Shown here one piece after another: positions 9,091 to 19,800 of a DNA stretch of 45,461 bases. The notes under the pieces are model-generated. The model did no database searches. It was not told the DNA's origin and saw only the letters and a program-made list of their open reading frames with translations. The position numbers and the translations under genes were made by a program. The stretch is from NCBI GenBank assembly GCA_030377865.1, contig JAUCGA010000039.1:1-45461 (forward strand), read 5' to 3'. The DNA is from Anaerolineales bacterium HSG25 (GTDB lineage Bacteria > Chloroflexota > Anaerolineae > 4572-78 > J111). Positions within the stretch are counted from its first letter, which is position 1. Every line of letters begins with the position of its first letter.

Positions 9091-12000
9091 ATGATAAATC
9101 GTTTAAGCAAACTCTTAAACATCCGCTCTGATGAATGGCCGCGTCTGTTGTATCTTTATATGATGCATTTTATATACATTACTGGTCTTGTTTGGGGTGA
9201 GCTAATTTTAGAAGCCTCTTTTTTGCAAGAGGTAGGGGTTGAGTCGTTACGATGGTTTTTTATCGCCAAAGCAATTATCTCTATTCCTATGGTCGCGATT
9301 TATAGCGGCTTTGCAGACCGAATTACAAATAGCAAACTTCTTATTACCATCATATTAATCGGTTCAACAGTTATTAGCTTTGGTCTGTTATTATTAAGCC
9401 AAGATTTTATCCGTATTGCCTACCCGCTCCTATATGTTGCTGTTTTTGTCCCTTTTTATGATATATACGCCGCTCATTGGTTTACTTATGCTAATGGATT
9501 TTATGATACTCGTTCGGCGAAAAGAATTATCCCCATTTTAAGTACCTCAATTAGCGCGGCAGGTATTTTTGGTGGGCTAACCATACCTTACTTAAACCAA
9601 CTTCTATCTCCCATCAGCATCGTAGTTGTTTGGCTTATTTCATTGTTGATTGTCGCTCTGTTAGCGGGTTTAATGCCGTACATTTTACCCGTTTCTAAAG
9701 AAGAAGAACCCACAACAACAGTTACCCATTCTGAAAAACAAGCTTCATATATCGATAATCTACGTGAAGGTTATCGATACGTTGTCCAATCAAATTACTT
9801 GCGATGGATGGCTTTGTCAGTGTTCCTCCTTTCGTTACTTTTAACCTTTGTTCAGTTCCAATATAGTGTGATTTTTCTTGATGAACTTAAAACGGTGGAG
9901 AATATCTCTACCCTCACAGGGCGCTTAACGAGTCTATCCAACATTGTTATTTTTGCGTTTCAGACGTTATTTCTAAGCCGAGTTATGTCTCGTTTCGGGT
10001 TAGGCAATACCAATTTAATTTTCCCCGTTGGTACACTAGCGATTAGTAGTAGCCTAATTTTCTCACCTAGTTTAGTCACTGCATCCTTGGCCTTTATTAA
10101 CCGCACCGAGTTCGCCGGGTTTGGTTACTCAATCAATAGCCTATTATACAATGCCGTTCCCTTACGTATCAAAGGACGAGCGCGTATCTTTATTACAGGG
10201 ACGGTTGAGCCACTTGGGTCACTCGTTGTAGGAGGACTGCTCGTTATACCCTTCGTCCAAACAACAACGATGGTAGCCGTAATCATTGGTTTACTAGCCT
10301 GTGGCTATCTATTTAGTGAGTGGACTGTCCGCAAAAAATACAGCCAAGCTTTGCTTAAGATGTTGGAAGAGGAAGATTTTTCATTCTTACTCTCTCAAGA
10401 CCCTTCAAATATAAAAATTACCGACCCTACCGCGTTGCAAGGCTTACAAAATAAATTAAACGAGAGTAAAAACCATGAATTTACTGTTTTTATTGCTAAA
10501 CTGATTAGTCAAGCCGGTGGTAAACTAGCGATTCCCATTTTAACCCAAACGATTAAAGAAACCGAGGAAGGACATACCCGAGCGGCGTTGATTGATGTGT
10601 TAGCCGCCGAAAATATTAATGATGACACCGTTACCCAACTTTATATTGAGTATACCTCAGACCCTGAGGCAAAAGTACGTCTGTCAGCAATTAACGGCCT
10701 TGTTAGAGCCACAAATTTAGATGACGAATCAACGCTAAATTTGGCCTTAGAGATGTTAGCAGATGACGATGTTGAGGTTCGAGTACAAATATTGTTGACC
10801 TTAGCTCGAACACAAAACTTCCAGGCCCTACCCATTGCAGTAGAGGCATTAGAAGCCCTGCTCGGTTCTGAAAATTTAGTTATTAAGGCTCGTGGGGTTC
10901 GAGTTTTAGGTGAAGTGACCTGTATTTTAACAGGTCGCCAAAAGAGTGGTGTGACCAAATCAGTCTATAAATTGTCAACCTATCTGTTTGACCCAGAAGA
11001 TCAAGTTCGATTACAAGCCACATTAGCCATTGAGGAGTTGTCACATAATCAGCTAACAGAACAGGTTACAGATTTATTGTTGCAACAAATGAGCGGTCTG
11101 ATTGATGACCCGGTAGAACGTATTCGTCAAGCAACATTAATTATATATAGTCATTTAGGGAATCAAGAGGCTTACCCAATTTTACTTAAGGGGATTAGTG
11201 ATCCTAGTAATATGGTTAGAAATACAGCCATCGAGTTGATGGTAGAGGTTGGCAAACCGATCATTCCGGTCATCCATTCCCGCTTAAACGCTCCTGACCC
11301 GCAACTCAGAAAGATGACAACCGTGATTCTTAGCCGGATTAACCCTAGAGAGTTTGGAGCGCTAGTTAATGCTTATGTAACGGGTAACTTATTAAGTATT
11401 TATACCAACCATAACTGTTTATCAGCCCTACAAAGTATTAATAGTTATCGTAGTATTAGCATTTTACAAACCGCGCTAGAAGAACAAAACCAGAAATTAT
11501 TAGATGAACTTTTTTACCTATTAAGTGCTATTCATGATGCCAAAGATATTCGGTTAATATCGGAAGCACTACAAAAAAAAGATAGCCGGATCCGAGCCAA
11601 TGCCGAGGAAGCCCTAGAAGGCTTAACCTCACCACAAACGGCTCAATTGATTGGTCGTATATTGGAGGCCAAATTAAATCCTAAAAGCAGTGCAAACATA
11701 CAGCAACTTGGACTAGAAACATGGCAAATGCAACAATCTAGTACAACTGAAGTAGTTAAAGATTTTGCTATGAAGTCAGATCATGTATGGCTTCGAGCAA
11801 TTGCTACGCTTTCCTTGGGAGAGCTAGGCGCGATTAACGCATCTCCAAAAGAGAAGCAAGCAACGCGACGTAAGAGACCTCGGCGGCAAGCTCGTAATCT
11901 CTCCGGCTCAAATGGTGATGATAGTGGTAAAAAACGTTCTCGACGACGAAACCGAATAACATCACCCTTAAATGCTTTATTTAATGACTCGGAGGATTCA

Positions 12001-12708
12001 GAAGATAATATATCAACGTCGTCAGAAAAACAGCCTGCTAACGAAAAGGCCAACTCCGCTGATACACCAATTAACTTAACCTTATCCGAAATTGAAGCAT
12101 TACTCGAAACATTATTTGATGATTCATCGGTAGAGGTACGTTTAGCGGCTAGAGCGGCCAAACGTATTATATCGGGTGAAGACATTACGACCATCGCAAC
12201 TCAGGAGGAAGCCATCTTGTTATCCGCAGTAGAAAAGATTATCTTCTTAAAAGGCGTTCCTTTCTTTCAAGGAATGACAATAGACCAATTAACGGTTTTG
12301 GCCAATGTATGTGAGGAACAACTATTTGAAGAGGATACCCGTATCTTTAATCAAAATGAGACTGGCGGAACACTATATGTGGTAGTTAACGGACGAGTAG
12401 GTATTGAGCAAGAAAAACGAAAAGGCTCTTATGCGCGTCTAGCCACCATCGAGGCCCACTCCTATTTTGGTGAAAGTAACCTATTTGACAATAGCCCTCA
12501 CATTGCCAGCGCTATGGCCTTACAAGACACGCTCACTCTGCGCCTACGCCGAGAACCGCTAATTGCTCTAGCTCGTCAATATCCTGAGTTATCCCTAGAG
12601 TTGATTAATGTCCTTAGTGAACGCCTCCGTGAGGCCAATGATCGAGTCGCTGATTTAACCAAAACTCGGCCCCGCGAGTTACATAAACTGTTTGACCAGT
12701 TCGATTGA
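9091..12708 (+). CDS. NTT/ADP-ATP-carrier-like membrane protein with HEAT repeats and a cNMP-binding domain
   Basis: 1205 residues. Residues 1-420 are a 12-segment-like membrane part resembling the TLC/NTT nucleotide transporter family of plastids, chlamydiae and rickettsiae, which belongs to the MFS fold. Residues about 440-900 are HEAT-like helical repeats (recurring phrases such as DDDVEVRVQILLTLA and DPEDQVRLQATLAIEEL). A charged, Arg/Ser-rich linker (about 915-1000) follows. Residues about 1055-1185 form a cyclic-nucleotide-binding domain (FFQGMTIDQLTVLA, GGTLYVVVNGRVGIE, AHSYFGESNLFD). In such domains the FGE segment lies in the phosphate-binding cassette. Transport of ATP is not proven; HEAT-fused NTT relatives in free-living bacteria may do something else. 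The nearby cyclase makes ligand control plausible. No clear Shine-Dalgarno precedes the ATG. The stop TGA doubles as the left flank of a TIR element. Confidence 0.82.
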   Translation: MINRLSKLLNIRSDEWPRLLYLYMMHFIYITGLVWGELILEASFLQEVGVESLRWFFIAKAIISIPMVAIYSGFADRITNSKLLITIILIGSTVISFGLLLLSQDFIRIAYPLLYVAVFVPFYDIYAAHWFTYANGFYDTRSAKRIIPILSTSISAAGIFGGLTIPYLNQLLSPISIVVVWLISLLIVALLAGLMPYILPVSKEEEPTTTVTHSEKQASYIDNLREGYRYVVQSNYLRWMALSVFLLSLLLTFVQFQYSVIFLDELKTVENISTLTGRLTSLSNIVIFAFQTLFLSRVMSRFGLGNTNLIFPVGTLAISSSLIFSPSLVTASLAFINRTEFAGFGYSINSLLYNAVPLRIKGRARIFITGTVEPLGSLVVGGLLVIPFVQTTTMVAVIIGLLACGYLFSEWTVRKKYSQALLKMLEEEDFSFLLSQDPSNIKITDPTALQGLQNKLNESKNHEFTVFIAKLISQAGGKLAIPILTQTIKETEEGHTRAALIDVLAAENINDDTVTQLYIEYTSDPEAKVRLSAINGLVRATNLDDESTLNLALEMLADDDVEVRVQILLTLARTQNFQALPIAVEALEALLGSENLVIKARGVRVLGEVTCILTGRQKSGVTKSVYKLSTYLFDPEDQVRLQATLAIEELSHNQLTEQVTDLLLQQMSGLIDDPVERIRQATLIIYSHLGNQEAYPILLKGISDPSNMVRNTAIELMVEVGKPIIPVIHSRLNAPDPQLRKMTTVILSRINPREFGALVNAYVTGNLLSIYTNHNCLSALQSINSYRSISILQTALEEQNQKLLDELFYLLSAIHDAKDIRLISEALQKKDSRIRANAEEALEGLTSPQTAQLIGRILEAKLNPKSSANIQQLGLETWQMQQSSTTEVVKDFAMKSDHVWLRAIATLSLGELGAINASPKEKQATRRKRPRRQARNLSGSNGDDSGKKRSRRRNRITSPLNALFNDSEDSEDNISTSSEKQPANEKANSADTPINLTLSEIEALLETLFDDSSVEVRLAARAAKRIISGEDITTIATQEEAILLSAVEKIIFLKGVPFFQGMTIDQLTVLANVCEEQLFEEDTRIFNQNETGGTLYVVVNGRVGIEQEKRKGSYARLATIEAHSYFGESNLFDNSPHIASAMALQDTLTLRLRREPLIALARQYPELSLELINVLSERLREANDRVADLTKTRPRELHKLFDQFD

Positions 12709-12867
12709 GGAAGTTCCAGAATTTAAAACCTCCCAAAACCATTGTGACACTCTACCCCCTCCCAGCCTCCCCCTGCTAGGGGGAGGAGCCACTTCCCCCC
12801 TAGCAGGGGGGACTGAGGGGGGTAGAGACTCTGCTCAATTTGGGGGATTTATTTTCTTGGAATTGCC
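12709..12867. mobile_element. 159-bp TIR element (GGCAGTTCC family) flanked by TGA
   Basis: The ends GGAAGTTCC... and ...GGAATTGCC are related inverted repeats of about 30 bp (including CTCCCAAA / TTTGGGGGA). They enclose the GC-rich palindrome at 12747-12833. The direct repeat TGA lies on both sides (12706-12708, 12868-12870), and the left copy is the stop codon of the carrier gene. A second 159-bp copy with TTA flanks is at 41896-42054, and a shorter relative with TAA flanks at 35350-35459. No transposase is encoded, so it is non-autonomous. Confidence 0.85.
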
Positions 12868-12874
12868 TGAGGTA

Positions 12875-15800
12875 ATGAAGGTACACAGAAAAATGCCCCA
12901 AAGCCATGATTTTAGTTGTTATATTATTGGTGAAGAAACGATGCCGATTCAGTGTGCTGAACTTCTCTTAGAACAGGGGCATACCATATATGGCATGATT
13001 TCACCAGATGAGGTGGTAGAAAAATGGGCCATAGAAAAAGAGATACCATTTATCTCCCCAACGCAAGATATATCCGCTTTCCTCAGTCGCCAACCCTTTG
13101 ATTATCTATTTAGTATTGTAAATAGTGTGATCATCTCCCCTGAAATTTTGGCCCTACCTCGCCAATACGCAATTAACTATCATGACTCCCTCCTACCCCG
13201 TTATGCGGGTAATTACGCGACCTCATGGGCACTTATAAATGAAGAGACCTGTCATGGTATCTCTTGGCATGTGATGGTTGAGCGAGTCGATGCTGGAGAT
13301 TTATTAAAGCAAGCTCCGGTAAAAATCTCCCCTACCGAAACCGCCTTATCACTCAATGCAAAATGTTATGGTGCGGCGATCAGCGCCTTTGCTGAGTTGA
13401 TTGACGATTTGGCGACAAACCGCATCCAACCTCAGGCTCAAGACCTGTCTGAGCGAACTTTTTTTTCGTTTTATAAACGTCCCGCCGCCGGTGGACTGAT
13501 TGATTGGCGAAAATCGGCCAAATCTATTTTTGCCTTTATTCGCGCTTTACAGTTTGGCCCATACCCCAACTTTCTAGGGCTACCTAAATTCTCCCTTCGG
13601 GATGGTAGGTATTTGATTGTGCAAGAGGCAAGCCTCATCGACATGGAGCATGATACTGCGCCGGGAACAATCGTTCAGATATCGTCCGATTCAATTCAGG
13701 TAGCAACCTCATCAGGAACGATTGCCCTCCATGAATTTTTAACCGTTGATGGGGTAGCAATCTCCTTAAACACGGTAATTAGTCAATTTGGGCTGTCTCG
13801 CGGAGATCAGTTAAACATTGCTGATGAATCATTCAGCAGTCAAGTCACCACCCTTAACCAGCAAATCTGTAAAAAAGAGCAGTTTTGGCTTCATGAACTT
13901 AATCAACGATTCCCCTTGACCCTGCCTTATACCCTGCCAAAAAAAACTATTCGCAAAAAAAAGACGACAGCTAATCCACGACGTTATAACACGTTTTATA
14001 TCTCTATTCCAGATGCCATTACCGCATATATCAATGCTCAATCATTCGTCTTGTCTCATTTTTTGGTGGCCGCGTTTGTCGCTTATCTTGCTCGTTTAAG
14101 CCGAGTTAATCAATTTAGCATCGGATTTTATAGCGATTCGATTGAGGAAAGTGCGGCTACTAAACTCTATGCACCATATTTACCATTTAACATTGCTATA
14201 GATTTAACTTGGTCGTTCCCGCAAATCTATCAAGCCGTAACTCAACAAATTAACCGCATCAACGATAATTTGACATACCCCCGTGATATATTGGCGCGGT
14301 ATCCAGAGCTAAACCAGGTCCATAGTATCCTACCCAACCAAATATGGCCTATTTTGATTGGTTTGATTGACAATTTTAACCTTGCTCTTCCGGTTGCCGC
14401 CGATTTCACCATGCATATCTCAGAAAAAAAAGGAGGGTGGCAATGGGTATACGACACCAATCTATTTGAGCCTGATAGTATCGATAATATGTCTCAACAG
14501 TTTTTTACCTTGTTAGACAGCTTAACCCAAACCGAAATTGATACCCCCTTTTGGAATCTAGATATCCTGACCAAAGCAGAACAACTTAAGCTCCTCGTCG
14601 ATTGGAATCAGACAGATGTTGTATATCCCCAAAGAGACCAGTGTATTCATCATCTATTTGAAGCTCAGGTAGAACAAACACCCTCTGCGATTGCTGTTGT
14701 GTACGAATCTGAGCAGTTGACCTACCAAGAATTAAATGAGCAAGCCAATCAACTTGCTCATCATTTACAAATGTTAGGTGTTGAACCTGAACAACCTGTT
14801 GGCATCTGTTTACGGCGCTCTCTAGATTTAATTATTGCTTTATTGGCAACCCTAAAGGTCGGTGGAATGTATGTTCCTTTAAACGACACCTATCCGGTCA
14901 ATCGGTTGGCCTTTATGCTTGAGGATACTGAGGCTCCGCTTCTATTGACTCATCAGGAGTTATTGCCACTCTTTCCAGAATATGGGGGACGGATAATCTG
15001 TCTTGATGATGAGCCAACTTGGCAGACTGAAAATAGAACTAATCCTAAGAACACCGTGACAAACACCAATCTGGCTTATGTGATTTATACCTCCGGCTCT
15101 ACGGGGCAAGCCAAAGGGGTGATGGTCAATCACCACAGCCTTGTTAACGCCTATTTTGCATGGGAAGATGCCTATCAGCTACAGACCACAGCAACCAACC
15201 ATCTACAAATGGCAAACTTTTCGTTTGATGTCTTTTCGGGCGATTGGGTGCGGGCCTTATGCTCTGGTGGAAAATTGGTGATTTGCCCCTATGATACCCT
15301 CCTAACTCCGCATAAACTGTACGCGCTTATGCATGAGCAAAAGATAAATTGTGCAGAGTTTGTTCCGGCTGTTTTTCGTCCGTTGCTCCAACATGTGGAA
15401 GAGATAGAACAAAACTTCGACTTTATGCGCGTGCTTATCGTCGCCTCAGATAACTGGTACGTTGGCGAATGTGACAAAATTCACCGCTTCTGTGGCCCTG
15501 AAACTCGTTTGATTAACTCCTATGGCCTAACCGAAGCCACGATTGATAGTACTTACTTTGACTGTGACGCGTTATACGAAGATGACAAATTACGACCTGA
15601 TACCAGTTTCGACCGTTTAGTGCCTATTGGTCGTCCATTTGCAAACACAAAACTTTATATTCTAGACCCCTACATGCAACCTGTTCCGGTTGGTATTGCT
15701 GGTGAGTTGTATGTGGGGGGAGCAGGTTTGGCTCGCGGTTATCTTAAGCGTCCCGAACTAACCGCTAACCGATTTATCGCCAATATATTTAATGACATGG

Positions 15801-16543
15801 TCGATGAACAGCTATATCGGACAGGTGATTTGGCACGTTATCTGCCTGATGGTAATATAGAGTTCTTGGGGCGAGCCGATTATCAGATTAAAATTCGTGG
15901 TTTTCGGATTGAGTTGGGAGAAATCGAAACGACCCTTAATAATCATCCCAATATTCAAACGTGTGTTGTGGTTGACCGCGAAAGTAATGTGGGAGAAAAA
16001 TTTTTGGTGGCCTATATTGTTCCCAAACAGCAACCTGCACCCACAACCGAAATATTACGCGATTTTCTAAAAAATAAAATACCGGACTACATGATTCCGC
16101 CAGTTTTTATGATACTTCTCAAACTTCCCCTAACAGGTAGTGGTAAAATCAATCGACAGGCATTACCGATTCCCAATCATTACAATCCAGAAAACGCCAA
16201 AAACTATGTCGCCCCTCGTAATTCAGTTGAGGCAGTTTTGGCTGATGTTTGGGCCAATGTACTAATGCTCGACAAGGTTGGGGTTGAAAGTGATTTTTTT
16301 GCTTTAGGTGGACACTCACTTCTCGCCACCCGACTACTTTCTTGGCTACACAAGAGTTTTCAGATAAAATTACCCTTACGAACATTATTCGAACAACCGA
16401 CCATCAGCCAACAAGCCCTCACCTTGACCAAATTTGAGAAAAAGAGTGGACAGGTCAAAAGAATCGCCAGCCTACGTCAAAAAGTCAAACAGATGTCAAC
16501 CGATGATGTCAAAACAATGCTGAAAGCCAAGCAAGCAAAATAG
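12875..16543 (+). CDS. NRPS initiation module: formyltransferase - truncated C-like - A - PCP
   Basis: 1222 residues from the ATG at 12875, just past the inserted element; the open frame back to 12692 reads through that element and is unlikely to be native. The formyltransferase domain (about 15-300) keeps the FMT triad: Asn101 and His103 in NYHDSLLP, and Asp139 in VDAGD. Such domains, as in LgrA of linear gramicidin, formylate the amino group of the first residue. A short condensation-like stretch (about 320-590) lacks HHxxxDG. The adenylation domain carries YVIYTSGSTGQAKG, NSYGLTEATID and YRTGDLARYLPDG. My hand-read ten-residue code, DVGEIASID(K), is close to the ornithine code DVGEIGSIDK. 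The carrier domain has Ser1148 in ALGGHSLL. There is no thioesterase. The stop TAG is inside the 9-bp duplication of the following element. Confidence 0.87.
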   Translation: MKVHRKMPQSHDFSCYIIGEETMPIQCAELLLEQGHTIYGMISPDEVVEKWAIEKEIPFISPTQDISAFLSRQPFDYLFSIVNSVIISPEILALPRQYAINYHDSLLPRYAGNYATSWALINEETCHGISWHVMVERVDAGDLLKQAPVKISPTETALSLNAKCYGAAISAFAELIDDLATNRIQPQAQDLSERTFFSFYKRPAAGGLIDWRKSAKSIFAFIRALQFGPYPNFLGLPKFSLRDGRYLIVQEASLIDMEHDTAPGTIVQISSDSIQVATSSGTIALHEFLTVDGVAISLNTVISQFGLSRGDQLNIADESFSSQVTTLNQQICKKEQFWLHELNQRFPLTLPYTLPKKTIRKKKTTANPRRYNTFYISIPDAITAYINAQSFVLSHFLVAAFVAYLARLSRVNQFSIGFYSDSIEESAATKLYAPYLPFNIAIDLTWSFPQIYQAVTQQINRINDNLTYPRDILARYPELNQVHSILPNQIWPILIGLIDNFNLALPVAADFTMHISEKKGGWQWVYDTNLFEPDSIDNMSQQFFTLLDSLTQTEIDTPFWNLDILTKAEQLKLLVDWNQTDVVYPQRDQCIHHLFEAQVEQTPSAIAVVYESEQLTYQELNEQANQLAHHLQMLGVEPEQPVGICLRRSLDLIIALLATLKVGGMYVPLNDTYPVNRLAFMLEDTEAPLLLTHQELLPLFPEYGGRIICLDDEPTWQTENRTNPKNTVTNTNLAYVIYTSGSTGQAKGVMVNHHSLVNAYFAWEDAYQLQTTATNHLQMANFSFDVFSGDWVRALCSGGKLVICPYDTLLTPHKLYALMHEQKINCAEFVPAVFRPLLQHVEEIEQNFDFMRVLIVASDNWYVGECDKIHRFCGPETRLINSYGLTEATIDSTYFDCDALYEDDKLRPDTSFDRLVPIGRPFANTKLYILDPYMQPVPVGIAGELYVGGAGLARGYLKRPELTANRFIANIFNDMVDEQLYRTGDLARYLPDGNIEFLGRADYQIKIRGFRIELGEIETTLNNHPNIQTCVVVDRESNVGEKFLVAYIVPKQQPAPTTEILRDFLKNKIPDYMIPPVFMILLKLPLTGSGKINRQALPIPNHYNPENAKNYVAPRNSVEAVLADVWANVLMLDKVGVESDFFALGGHSLLATRLLSWLHKSFQIKLPLRTLFEQPTISQQALTLTKFEKKSGQVKRIASLRQKVKQMSTDDVKTMLKAKQAK

Positions 16544-16549
16544 GATTAA

Positions 16550-16836
16550 CTTGTTACCCGACATGCTGATTAAATAAATTGGCTCTTTGGGGCTTTCCGT
16601 GCAAATACCATGATTGTGTCATCATCTACCCGCAAGTTTAAAACTTGCGGGTAGATCGCCCATCAAAGTATCTAATTCAGAACACAGTTTTGAGTTGCAC
16701 GGAATCTACCAGAGAGCCAATAAATTTTTTCGACAGGATTAATAGGATTGACAGGATTTTTTGCCTTTAATCTTGTTAATCCTGTCAGATATTTTTTGCA
16801 TTTAGTTGAGACTAAAAAACCTTGTCGAGTAACAAG
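16550..16836. mobile_element. 287-bp nested TIR element with 9-bp target duplication
   Basis: The ends CTTGTTACCCGACA and TGTCGAGTAACAAG are inverted repeats. TAGGATTAA flanks both sides (16541-16549 and 16837-16845), which is a classic target-site duplication. Inside are a second inverted pair (GGCTCT...TTCCGTGCAA / TTGCACGGAA...AGAGCC), within that the ATCTACCCGCAAG palindrome (16624-16656), and then a GACAGGATT hairpin (16733-16786). Removing it would leave about 20 bp between the two NRPS genes. This accounts for almost the whole 319-bp gap; no gene is present. Confidence 0.9.
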
Positions 16837-16862
16837 TAGGATTAATAGGTTTAGATAAAACG

Positions 16863-19800
16863 ATGACCAATTCACAGCCGCTAGATAATCATGATTTAAC
16901 AACCGAGCAGGAGCAACTCCTCGCTCTGATGTTAGCAGAGGAAGGATTTGATGAGGATGATTCGGTAATCATAACGCCTCGGCCTGACAACTCAAAACCG
17001 GCCCCGCTCTCTTATGCCCAACAGCGGCTATGGTTTTTAGACCAGCTTATTGCTAACAAGGCCACCTACAACATTCCTCTCAGCTTTCATTTGCAAGGTA
17101 CTGTTGATACATCAGCGCTTCGGCAAGCGCTTGCCACCATCGAGCAACGGCATGAGATTTTGCGAACGGTGATCCAAGTCGATGAAAATCAACAGCCAGT
17201 GCAAATCATTCAACCTACATCAGCTGATAATCACCTTTTAACGGTCATTGATTTATCCAGTTACTCGGAATCGGATCGACTTAACGAAGCCAAACATCGG
17301 ATCAACGCCGAGGCGCACACCCCTTTTGATTTAGCCCAAGGCCCTTTGTGGCGAACCATGCTTTTTCAGCTTACAGACCAAACCTATATTTTACTCATGA
17401 ACCTACATCATATTGTTTATGACGAATGGTCGGACGATATTCTATTTGCTGAGTTATCGACCCTTTATAAAGCCTACAAAACCAAACAGGATGTATCCTT
17501 ACCAGAGCCAACTGTCCAATATGCTGATTACGCAGTATGGCAACAATCGCCCTCACAGAAAAAAATATTAGCCAAAAAACTTCAATATTGGCAGAAAAAA
17601 CTAGTCTCAGCCCCTCCTTTACTAGAGTTACCGATAGACTACCCGCGTCCCGCCACTCAGAGTTTTGAAGGGGCAACCATGTCTTTTACGCTTCCAACTG
17701 ACCTCACCGAGCCACTCAAAACTCTAAGCCAAGAAACTGGTTGCACCTTGTTTATGACCTTATTGGCAGGGTTTAAGGTGTTGTTATACCGCTACACACA
17801 TCAAACCGATATTCTTGTCGGTGTGCCGGTAGCCAATCGACCCCAACCAGAGTTAACAGAGTTGATTGGCTTTTTTGTCAATACCATTGTGTTACGCACC
17901 GATATGTCAAACCAGCCCACTTTTCGGGAGTTTTTGAGCCAAATCAAACAGACTACATTGGACGCGTATGACCATCAAGAGGTTCCGTTTGAGCAGGTGG
18001 TTGAACGGTTGGGCTTAGAGCGCAATCTTAGCTATCAACCCCTATTTCAGGTCATGTTCACTTTAGAAAATAGTTTTTTAAAAGGACTGAATCTGCTAGA
18101 TTTAGAACTCTCTTGGCTTGAGGTCGAGAATAAAACCTCAAAATTTGATTTAACCCTGACCATGACCGAAGGGGAGCAGTTATCGGGCCTGTTTGAGTAT
18201 AACCGCGATCTGTTCGACCCAGCCACTATCACACGCATGATTGGACATCTTGAGACCTTGCTGACCGGAATTGTCGCCAACCCTGACCAAAAAATCACCC
18301 ATTTACCGTTATTAACCGAGGCTGAACGGCATCAACTTCTGGTTGAATGGAATGATACTGCGGTAGATTATCCCCGCGATACATGTATCCACCAGTTATT
18401 TGAGGAGCAGGTTGAAAAAACACCGGATGCGACGGCGGTGATTATGGCCGATTCGAGTGACAACTCACCTCAATTAACCTACCGTGAGCTAAACCAACGG
18501 GCTAACCAGTTGGCTTATCATCTACAAGGCATGGGGGTTGGCCCTGAAACATTGGTCGGGATATGTGTGGAACGTTCCTTAGACATGATGATTGGATTGT
18601 TGGGCATCTTAAAGGCAGGTGGCGCATACCTCCCGCTTGACCCGACCTATCCGGCTGAACGGTTAGCTTTTATGATAAGTGATGCCAATGTGCCAGTGCT
18701 GTTGACCCAACAGCAGTTGTTAGAGCAACTGCCGGAGCATAAGGCCCAAGTGGTTTGTTTAGATGCCGATTGGGAGAGGGTTGCTGAACAAAGCATGGAA
18801 AATCCGAGCAGTCAGGTTGGGCCGGATAATTTGGTGTATGTGATCTATACGTCAGGCTCTACAGGCAAGCCGAAGGGGGTGATGATTGAGCATGGGGCCA
18901 TCTGTAATTTTACTAAGGCCGTTGTCTCAAGTTATAAAATTTCCTCACTTGATCGAGTTTTACAATTTGCCTCTCTCAATTTCGATGCGGCTGGGGAAGA
19001 AATTTATCCTTGTATAAGTCAAGGGGGAACTTTATATATTCATCCACAGGCAAATTCAGACACAATTTCCGAATTTATTCGAAAATCACAGATGTGGCAA
19101 TTGACTGTTTGGGATTTACCAACCGCCTATTGGCATCTCGTTACTAATGAATTAGTAAATAAAAAAATTACCTTACCCGCTTCTTTGCGTTTGGTTATCA
19201 TTGGTGGAGAGAAGGTTTTAGCAGAAAGAGTAAATCAGTGGAAACAACATGTAGGGGATTTTCCAAAGTTAATAGATAGCTATGGCCCGACAGAAACAAC
19301 CGTTGTCTCGACTTTATGCAATCTAACTCAAATCATAGTAAACTCTTCTCCTACCTTGTCAATAGGACGTTCCATTGCTAATGTACAAATTTATGTAGTA
19401 AATGAATATTTTCAGCCAATGCCTGTAAATGTGCCGGGAGAACTGCTCATTGGTGGAAGAGGTTTAGCACGAGGCTACCTTAACCGCCCCGATTTAACGG
19501 CAAAAAAATTCATCCCCAACCCGTTTGGCGAAAAAATGTTGTACAAAACTGGTGATTTAGTTCGGTGGTTACCAGATGGAAATATTGAATATATTAGTCG
19601 AATAGACCATCAGGTCAAAATTCGGGGCTTTCGTATTGAATTAGGTGAAATTGAAACAATATTAAACCAGCATGCAGAAGTACAAGAATCTGTAGTGGTG
19701 GTACGGGAGGAGGTAAGCGGTCAAAAACGGATGGTGGCATATTTAACCCGTAATTCCCAACTCCAAGCCTCATCTAGTTTGGAATTACGGAACTATTTAC

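Noticed and set aside
12692..12874. N-terminal 61-residue extension of NRPS module 1
   Set aside because: It overlaps the carrier stop and reads through a TIR element; the formyltransferase domain starts only after ATG 12875.
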